Below are positions 1-5,931 of a stretch of 10,818 nucleotides of DNA, piece after piece (positions within the stretch are counted from its first letter, which is position 1; each line of letters begins with the position of its first letter). The stretch spans positions 1 through 10,818 of the forward strand of contig NW_006920447.1 of assembly GCF_000344685.1 (NCBI RefSeq), given 5' to 3'. Both the position numbers and the translations under genes were made by a program. Source of the stretch: Gloeophyllum trabeum ATCC 11539 (Eukaryota > Basidiomycota > Agaricomycetes > Gloeophyllales > Gloeophyllaceae). The notes beneath the pieces are model-generated. The model did no database searches, was not told where the DNA came from, and saw only the letters and a list, made by a program, of their open reading frames with translations.

Positions 1-164
1 CCAGTACTGTCCGAATTGTCGGTCGGCTATCTCGGCCCGGATCCAAATCTCCTGAGTCCGCCACACTCTGCAGCAGTGTGCTCAATCCATATTCAAGTTA
101 CTGCTATGACGGAGAATACTTGCCGTGACTGGTCCACACAATTCAATTCATCTAATTGGACTAC
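1..164. other. Left flank, no gene recognised
   Basis: This is host DNA outside the 3' LTR of the inserted element. I see no convincing coding frame or RNA gene in it. A short inverted repeat is visible at 62-80, where CACACT and AGTGTG surround a 7-base centre. The bases next to the LTR (160-164, ACTAC) do not match the bases beyond the other LTR (10317-10321, GCCAC), so no target-site duplication is seen. Confidence 0.6.
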
Positions 165-374
165 TGTAGGAAAACGTCAGTACAGTATGTAGCTATCACA
201 CACCGGGGCTAAGTGAACCCTCGTCGTATTGCGAACAGATACACGAGTACAGGAGTATTCCTTAGAGTAGAAGGTAGTAGTTGTCTGCCAAGCTACGTAT
301 ATCCAAACTTCCTTCTAAGTCGCGTCGCGACCAAACATACTCAAACACGCGCCACATGGGCGCTTCCCCTTACA
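165..374 (-). repeat. 3' long terminal repeat (210 bp)
   Basis: This is the downstream LTR for the minus-strand element. On the plus strand it begins TGTAGGAAAACG and ends CCCCTTACA, giving the short inverted termini usual for LTRs. It matches 10107-10316 base for base as far as I can read. Near its U3 end are two inverted repeats: GCGCC-ACATG-GGCGC at 349-363 and the odd palindrome GTCGCG-T-CGCGAC at 319-331. These could be protein-binding sites or RNA hairpins, but that is inference. The U3, R and U5 borders cannot be fixed from sequence alone. Confidence 0.97.
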
Positions 375-386
375 TCCTCCCCTCTT
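375..386 (-). promoter_or_regulatory. Polypurine tract (PPT), plus-strand DNA primer site
   Basis: On the minus strand, AAGAGGGGAGGA directly abuts the TGTA start of the 3' LTR. A purine-only run ending exactly at the LTR is the normal RNase H-resistant primer for second-strand synthesis. Position and composition both fit. A close relative of this junction occurs inside the gag-pro ORF at 6086-6119. Confidence 0.9.
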
Positions 387-652
387 AGAGCGAGGGCACG
401 GTAATCACTGGGGCCGAAGAGACAATCATATTCAACGAGTGTAGAGGTTGGGTATAATAGCACTAGGTGCTTGAATATTACAATGACCGCTCGGTCATAA
501 TTATGCCATATTAAGCTAACGTCCGAGTAATCGGGAAAGCAACAAGAAAGCAATCGGAATGCGAGACAAGACGATAGCGATGACGATGATAATATACAGT
601 CCGCGCGGGCGACCAAGAAACGGTAGCATACACCATGACGAGGAACTCTCCC
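387..652 (-). other. 3' untranslated region between third ORF and PPT
   Basis: No convincing coding sequence is present between the third ORF stop and the polypurine tract. On either strand a perfect 7-bp stem can form at 483-498 (ATGACCG, 2-nt loop, CGGTCAT), overlapping the 10-bp palindrome CATAATTATG at 496-505. Such hairpins could matter for RNA packaging, stability or 3'-end formation, but nothing in the sequence decides this. Confidence 0.55.
483..505. repeat. Inverted repeat plus overlapping palindrome in 3' UTR
   Basis: ATGACCG at 483-489 and CGGTCAT at 492-498 form a perfect 7-bp stem with a two-base centre. CATAATTATG at 496-505 is a perfect 10-bp palindrome that shares three bases with the first structure. 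The two foldings are therefore mutually exclusive. The function is unknown. Confidence 0.6.
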
Positions 653-1996
653 TCAAGCCAACGGGTCATGGGGGAGCAGCAGCCGCGGCTCGCGGGCTAC
701 AGCGAGCTGGGTGGCCATGTCCAGCCACTCGCCCTCAGACGGAAACCCGCAGTCAGCCAAGTGCCTCATAATGGCGGTATCCGCCTCATACCCACCAAGA
801 TAGCTGGTGGTCTTGTGCTCCTCCTCGATGGGGTATGCGCTTTCCTCGACGAACGCGGTATAGCGTCGCGTTCGCAGAAGATAGAGTACGCGACTGACGA
901 ATCCCTCACGGTTCGTCTGCTGAGACCCTATGCATGCCAGCCACTTCCACACCCGGATGCGGCGCTTCGTCTCCTCCTCGCTCTTGCCTACTACTCCCGC
1001 CGGGGCCAGCTCCGGTTGCTCCGTTATCCGTCGGAATATATCGTCGACGGTGAGGTTATGCGCGACGGTGGTCGCAACCGCCGCCGCTCCCCCCCATCCA
1101 AAGCCGAACCCCCAGTCGGAGGTGGACGCCGTCGACTCGCCCCATACGGGGGTTTGGCTTGTACCAGGCTGTGGGTCGGTCGCGCCGGCAGGCGGGTGCG
1201 CGTCGCCGGGGGCGGGCGCGTCTACGGGGGTTTGGGACGGGCCCGATGCCGCCGATTGTGGCCAGGGGCGCATCGTCTGAGGGGGCAGAGGGCCGGTGTG
1301 GTTGTCACGGCGTTTGCCCTTGCCGTTCTTCCAGTTTTGCGCGCGCTGGCGAGAGTGGCGGTCGGTGCGCGGCTGGTAGTGCTGGAACGGGGGCGGGCGG
1401 GCAGGGGACGGTGGGCGTGGCGCGGGCGATGGTGGGCGCGGTGTGGGGGATCGGTCATCCCTACGTCGCCATGTCTTGTTGCCATAGAATGGGCCAGAGC
1501 GACTGCGATGGTCGCGGCGGCCGAGGCTGTCTTCGCGGTGGCGGTATGGGCCGAACGACGGCTCGCGACGGTATGGCGAGCGTCCGCGGGGCAAGTCATC
1601 TGTGCGATCGCGTTCACGGAACGCGTAGCCGCGGAATTGTTCGTCGCGGTCGGCGTGCGAGTCATCGCGGCGCTGGCGCGGTCCCGGGACACGGATGTCA
1701 TACTGCGCGAAGGACTGAGAATACGCACTGCGAGGGGGCGGGTCAACAGGATCGGCAGGGTGATCGTGCACCTGCGAGTCCGGGTTCTCCTCACGGCACC
1801 ACCGAATCTCCTGCTCCAATGCTTGGATTCGAGCCTGCGCGCGGCTGGCGCGCTCCGCGTACATGTCGGCGATGCCGAGGGCGGCTTCAACAGCGCCCTT
1901 GGGGTCCCTCTTGAGGTATGACGGGGCCTTGGCCCGATGCCAGGCCTCCTTGAGTGCTTGGCGGTTACCGAATTGCCCGAAGTAAAGGTTAGACAT
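653..1996 (-). CDS. Third ORF, 447-aa protein of unknown function, between pol and 3' LTR
   Basis: The ATG at 1996 is the first AUG of this open frame and has a purine at -3. The frame stays open further upstream without an AUG. The protein has a predicted helical or coiled-coil segment (residues 34-70), then a long charged and low-complexity region rich in Arg, Asp, Ser and Pro (about 70-290) with RS and RG pairs and a doubled RPPSPA motif near 187-200. It ends in a more ordered domain (about 314-447) with Trp, hydrophobic and charged helices. I see no signal peptide, convincing membrane segment, zinc knuckle or catalytic motif, so this is not a recognisable envelope protein. The basic RS/RG-rich middle suggests RNA binding, which is inference. 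The stretch is clearly more GC-rich than gag or pol. I do not recognise the family. An ORF on the opposite strand (635-1921) is the codon-aligned mirror of this one. Confidence 0.72.
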   Translation of the reverse strand: MSNLYFGQFGNRQALKEAWHRAKAPSYLKRDPKGAVEAALGIADMYAERASRAQARIQALEQEIRWCREENPDSQVHDHPADPVDPPPRSAYSQSFAQYDIRVPGPRQRRDDSHADRDEQFRGYAFRERDRTDDLPRGRSPYRREPSFGPYRHREDSLGRRDHRSRSGPFYGNKTWRRRDDRSPTPRPPSPAPRPPSPARPPPFQHYQPRTDRHSRQRAQNWKNGKGKRRDNHTGPLPPQTMRPWPQSAASGPSQTPVDAPAPGDAHPPAGATDPQPGTSQTPVWGESTASTSDWGFGFGWGGAAAVATTVAHNLTVDDIFRRITEQPELAPAGVVGKSEEETKRRIRVWKWLACIGSQQTNREGFVSRVLYLLRTRRYTAFVEESAYPIEEEHKTTSYLGGYEADTAIMRHLADCGFPSEGEWLDMATQLAVAREPRLLLPHDPLA

Positions 1997-2142
1997 CGCG
2001 ATGCTGGGTGAGACTAGAGTTTGCCGACGGACGATGGTCGAGGTAGTAAAGTTGCGAGAGAGAGAAAGAAAATGAACGACGCGCGGAGTTATATGTCGGG
2101 GTATCAATTTGTACACAGCCACTGTGGCGCGAGGTATCTCGA
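1997..2142 (-). promoter_or_regulatory. Pol-ORF3 gap with TATA-like and CT-rich sequence (possible internal promoter or splice acceptor)
   Basis: The 146 nt between the pol stop and the third ORF start read, on the sense strand, a CATATAAC block (2085-2095), then a 17-nt pyrimidine-only run (2056-2072), then a CACCCAG shortly before the ATG. A TATA-like box followed by a CT-rich stretch resembles fungal core promoters. Alternatively, a pyrimidine tract followed by CAG resembles a 3' splice site, which would let a spliced subgenomic RNA express the third ORF. Either way the ORF needs a route of expression, because it lies downstream of pol in another frame. Confidence 0.4.
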
Positions 2143-5100
2143 CTACGAGCGCTTGTTGCCACTGGTGGCGCTAAGTCGATTAGGCGCGCGTCGGGGCAAG
2201 TCCTTGCATTGCTGGACTCCTTGTAGCGCTAAGTAATTATCGAGTGCTTCAAGTTCGTCACAAGACTTTTGAGGTTCCCAAGTAGCTTCGCCAATATGCC
2301 AGCGAACTAAAAACTGTAAATTGTTGCCGACCCAACGATGAGCAAGTATCTCCTCGACGAGCCATTCAACATCGTTTGGCTCTCCAAAATCATAAGTCGT
2401 AAGAGCTTCACGATGAGGAAATAACAAGTCGTCGTTCCCCTCGTGGGGCCGTAACATACTAGCATGGAACGTCGGATGGATGCGCCGCCGAGTAAGCTCG
2501 GGTGGCAACTTGAGCGTATAAGTAGACGTCTCCGGGTGGCTTTTTACGACCTCGTAAGGGCCAATAAACCGAGGCGTGAGCTTACGCGCTCGGCCCTTGG
2601 GAAGGTTGAGATTTGCCGTAGACAGATAGACCAGAGACCCTTCCTTGTAGGGGGTATCCTCACGACGCCGTTTGTTAGCATAATAAGTCTGTGTGATCCG
2701 ACTTTCGATAATCGCATCGTGAGCTTTGGCGAGATTCAGTAGCGCCTGTCCCGCGAATTGGCGAACACCCGGCATAACGGCTTCAGGCTTCAATGCCGTA
2801 GCAATCCGTGGCATAGTACCATAGTTGAGTTCGAAAGGCGCGAATCCGGTGCTCTTGCTTACGCTAGAATTGAGCGCGAACTCCACCATGGGAACCTTTT
2901 CGATCCAGTCGGATTGATCTGCCGTTACAACAGACCGCAAGATCTGAGTAATAGTACGAATAGCTCGTTCTGAAGCACCATCAGTTTGCGGGTGAAAAGC
3001 CGTAGACATAAGCAGTTGAGTGCCGAGTAACCGATGGAGTTCACGCCAGAACCGCGCAGTGAATTTGGCGTCTCGATCAGACACGATAGAGTCAGGCATT
3101 CCATGAAGGCGCACTATATCGCGAAAGTACAGCCAAGCGATATCAGTTGCACGCGCAGTAGTGTGCAATGGTACGAGGTGTACCATGGACGTAAGACGGT
3201 CAATCACTACCCAAAGGTAATCGTACTTCTCTGGACCGGACGGTGGGAAAGGGCCAACGAAATCCATCCCGATGGAGCCCCAAGGTCTAGATGGAATGGG
3301 CATCGAATGAAGTAGTCCCGCAGGTTTCTGGTAAGACGGCTTGCTCGTCTGACAAACACCACATGAAGCACAGAACTTGTCAACCTCGGCAGCAAGTCGA
3401 GGCCACCAGTACCAGCGCCGTATATAAGCCAGAGTTCGCTGCGGTCCCAAGTGTCCAATGATCGTATGGCACATGTCGAGTACGACTTCGGTTAGCATGC
3501 GTCGGCCATACGGTACTCGCGGTATACAGATCACACGAGATTCCTCGTCGAGTTTTCGCCATAAGAATCCGTCATCAAACTCGAATTGTCGATGATGAAT
3601 GACCGGGGGATCCTTCTGACCAGCGGGAGATTTATCCTTTGATTGGCTGAACAGCTTCGATAATACATCATCAGATTCGTATCCATTCTTGATGGTATTG
3701 ATCAACTCTGCATCACCCTCCACACGCTCCTTGAGAGTCCGTGTATTGGCCACTGATTCGAGTGCGGTAGGATTATCCTTGATCACTATAACCTTAGACT
3801 TCTGCGGCTTGGTAGGCTTGACAGCGGGCACAGTACCCGTAGCCGCGGCAGCCTTGGCCATCTCCTCAGCTTGTTTACGACGGTCTTCTTGAACAGCCAG
3901 CTCACGGAGTCGCGCGGATCGGCGGGGCTGAGGTACATCATTGGCGTCAGGTCCCACGCGCATCGCGCGTAGTTCTTCTGCGCGAGCCGGGGGTAAGTCC
4001 TCAAGGCTAGGATCCAGTCGACGGTCAGCCGAGACATACTCGTCTGCCGGTTGATGCTCATCCTTTCGATCGTTCTCATAGTACCGTGAAAAGCAATCAG
4101 CAACCTTGTTGGATTTTCCTTTAACGTAGCGTATAGTGTAGTCGAATCGGCTAAGGTATTCCATCCAGCGGGTCTGCCTATAAGACAATTTACGCTGGGT
4201 CTTGAAGAACTCGAGAGCCTTATGGTCGGTCACTATATTGATAGGACGACCCACGAGTTTATCCTCCCATTTGAGGAGAGCCTCGAGTATAGCAATTGTC
4301 TCGTGCTCGAATGTCCGATAAGACTGCTGAGCGGCAGTGAACTTTTTGGACATGAATCCAGCCGGTCGACAGTTACGCCAATCGTCGCCTTGCCCGTACA
4401 CGGCACCGACACCAGAAACTGATGCGTCACAAATGACCCATATGGGCTCCTTCAGACTAGGGTCGATTGGTCGAAGTATGGGGGATTTACACGCCATAGC
4501 TTTTATGGACTCGAAGCACTTATCATGTATAGGTAGCCAAATGAATGAACGGTTGCTTCGACACATGCTCGATAATGGTCCAGTAAAAGCAGATACGTCC
4601 GGCATGAAATGAGCAAGATAGTTGACAAGTCCAAGAAAACGCTGGACTTCATTGAACGACCTGGGGATTCGCCATTCACGGATACGAGCCATCTTGTCCG
4701 AGTTGGCGTGAAGTCCACGATCATCAATTATATGACCCAGGCAGTCCATTTTCTCCGAGTACAGATCGCATTTCTTCCGGCTCAGGTACATTTCGAATTC
4801 ATTCAGCTTATCGAATACCAGTCCAAGATGTTTCTCGTGCTCTTCGATAGAATTCGAGAATACGAAGATGTCGTCCAAATAGACATGTACGAAGATACCA
4901 ATGAACTCCCGAAAGATGTAAGTCATAAGCCTTTGAAAGGTAGCAGGCGCGTTACAGTCCCCTTGCTGCATGACCAGACTCCAGAATGTACCGTAGATAG
5001 TGGCGAATGCAGTTTTAGGAACGTCTGCATCTTCAACACGAATTTGTTCGTATGCATCGGACATATCGATCTTCGACCGATACTTCCCTCGGGCTACATC

Positions 5101-5928
5101 CATGCGAATTTGGTCCTGGTCTGGAAATGGGGTGACATCCTTTTCCGTGTTGTCGTTCCTTTGCCGGCAATCGACTACCGTCCGTAGTCGACCGTCCTTT
5201 TTCGGGATACACAGTAAGGGAGCCGCCTGACTGACAGTGATTTCCTTCCACCATTGAGCCTGAGTGTAGCGCTTGATCTTGTCCGATAGGAGCGGTTTCA
5301 TTGCGTCAGGACAACGCGGCATATGATAATGATACTTCTTATCGTTATCAATTATCGGGATTCGATGATTAATAGGTCTCAAGGGAGGGAGCTTCAGCGG
5401 TATTTCACCAAGGATCTTCTTGCATTTGTCGAACCATGCTTCGCGTAATGAGGGAATGTCCTCGGCACTAAGTTCTTTCTCGTCGGCCGCTGCGTTGAGA
5501 CATTCCTCAGCGGCGTCAAGTAATTGTTCATTAATACCAAAGGGGTCTTCAAACCCAAATTTATCGCGAGGCGTTTCCATCGATGAATGAATCGCGGGAG
5601 CGAAGTCCCTCCTAAGCTCAGGGGTAATAGCGCGACCATGGGGAGCTCTTTGCGCGGAGTGATTAACCGGGACACGTCGTCTAGCCTTGGCGCGTTCCGG
5701 TGGAGGGTCTTTCGACTGAGTTATGTTAACCTTGTCCTTTCCTCTAGTTCCCGTAGGGTTTGAATCCTGAGTGCTAGAGGGTACATTTGCCAATACCGAT
5801 TCGTCACCAATATATTCCAGTAGCGGGCCGTTTATGTTCAAACGAGGCTTAGTGAATTCCTCGTCGATGACTTCCTCTATGGTGACTCGACGCGGAGTCC
5901 GCCGCTGAGTTACGGTTTGCGAGGCTAG
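2143..5928 (-). CDS. pol: Pol polyprotein: reverse transcriptase, RNase H, integrase, chromodomain (readthrough product of gag-pro)
   Basis: This ORF copies genomic RNA into DNA and integrates it. It is open for 1261 codons directly after the gag-pro UGA and in the same frame, ending at TAG (2143-2145). Residue numbers below count from the TTG at 5841; add 29 for the distance from the UGA. RT spans about 145-380 with motif A D259 (KIDMSDAY) and YLDD 321-324. RNase H spans about 465-590 with D472, E514, D539 and D582. The integrase zinc finger is H792-H797-C827-C830 and the DDE triad is D860, D922 and E958, with the expected 35 residues between the last two. A chromodomain lies at about 1155-1205 (LQFLVRWHIGEATWEP), probably directing insertion to marked chromatin. 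A long, charged, probably disordered linker separates RNase H from integrase. No AUG occurs until 5580 (residue 88), so expression as a Gag-Pro-Pol fusion by stop readthrough is likely. All catalytic residues are intact. Confidence 0.95.
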   Translation of the reverse strand, partial: LASQTVTQRRTPRRVTIEEVIDEEFTKPRLNINGPLLEYIGDESVLANVPSSTQDSNPTGTRGKDKVNITQSKDPPPERAKARRRVPVNHSAQRAPHGRAITPELRRDFAPAIHSSMETPRDKFGFEDPFGINEQLLDAAEECLNAAADEKELSAEDIPSLREAWFDKCKKILGEIPLKLPPLRPINHRIPIIDNDKKYHYHMPRCPDAMKPLLSDKIKRYTQAQWWKEITVSQAAPLLCIPKKDGRLRTVVDCRQRNDNTEKDVTPFPDQDQIRMDVARGKYRSKIDMSDAYEQIRVEDADVPKTAFATIYGTFWSLVMQQGDCNAPATFQRLMTYIFREFIGIFVHVYLDDIFVFSNSIEEHEKHLGLVFDKLNEFEMYLSRKKCDLYSEKMDCLGHIIDDRGLHANSDKMARIREWRIPRSFNEVQRFLGLVNYLAHFMPDVSAFTGPLSSMCRSNRSFIWLPIHDKCFESIKAMACKSPILRPIDPSLKEPIWVICDASVSGVGAVYGQGDDWRNCRPAGFMSKKFTAAQQSYRTFEHETIAILEALLKWEDKLVGRPINIVTDHKALEFFKTQRKLSYRQTRWMEYLSRFDYTIRYVKGKSNKVADCFSRYYENDRKDEHQPADEYVSADRRLDPSLEDLPPARAEELRAMRVGPDANDVPQPRRSARLRELAVQEDRRKQAEEMAKAAAATGTVPAVKPTKPQKSKVIVIKDNPTALESVANTRTLKERVEGDAELINTIKNGYESDDVLSKLFSQSKDKSPAGQKDPPVIHHRQFEFDDGFLWRKLDEESRVICIPRVPYGRRMLTEVVLDMCHTIIGHLGPQRTLAYIRRWYWWPRLAAEVDKFCASCGVCQTSKPSYQKPAGLLHSMPIPSRPWGSIGMDFVGPFPPSGPEKYDYLWVVIDRLTSMVHLVPLHTTARATDIAWLYFRDIVRLHGMPDSIVSDRDAKFTARFWRELHRLLGTQLLMSTAFHPQTDGASERAIRTITQILRSVVTADQSDWIEKVPMVEFALNSSVSKSTGFAPFELNYGTMPRIATALKPEAVMPGVRQFAGQALLNLAKAHDAIIESRITQTYYANKRRREDTPYKEGSLVYLSTANLNLPKGRARKLTPRFIGPYEVVKSHPETSTYTLKLPPELTRRRIHPTFHASMLRPHEGNDDLLFPHREALTTYDFGEPNDVEWLVEEILAHRWVGNNLQFLVRWHIGEATWEPQKSCDELEALDNYLALQGVQQCKDLPRRAPNRLSATSGNKRS

Positions 5929-5931
5929 TCA
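5884..5931 (-). promoter_or_regulatory. Stop-codon readthrough site UGA-CUA-G with downstream hairpin
   Basis: Gag-pro ends with UGA at 5931-5929 and is followed immediately by CUA GCC. UGA-CUA(G) is a known leaky stop context, used by some plant and animal RNA viruses, by several mammalian genes and by fungal enzymes with peroxisomal readthrough extensions. The upstream and downstream ORFs share one frame, and there is no other stop for 1261 codons. About 30 nt downstream, GACTC and GAGTC (5884-5899, 6-nt loop) can pair; an overlapping GCGG/CCGC pairing is an alternative. A stimulatory structure is possible but not shown. Confidence 0.8.

Noticed and set aside
213..404. Short plus-strand ORFs within both LTRs (also 10155-10379)
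   Set aside because: They are the same LTR sequence read antisense, with different tails where the LTRs end. No protein features.
341..616. 91-codon minus-strand ORF crossing the PPT into the 3' LTR
   Set aside because: It runs through the PPT and the LTR border, has no recognisable domain, and is explained by 3' UTR plus LTR sequence. Its RGEDV stretch is only of interest because it mirrors the internal PPT-like tract.
635..1921. 428-codon plus-strand ORF opposite the third ORF
   Set aside because: Its codons are exactly the reverse complements of the third ORF codons, which in GC-rich DNA commonly leaves the mirror frame open. The product is low-complexity Arg/Ala/Gly/Val with no domain, and it runs against the element's transcription.
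653..1996. Third ORF as an envelope glycoprotein
   Set aside because: The position fits, but there is no signal peptide, no clear membrane anchor and no cysteine-rich ectodomain; the middle is basic and low-complexity.
1997..2122. Upstream extension of the third ORF to a GTG at 2122
   Set aside because: Fungal translation needs AUG in nearly all cases; the first AUG is at 1996, and the extension covers the TATA-like and CT-rich stretch.
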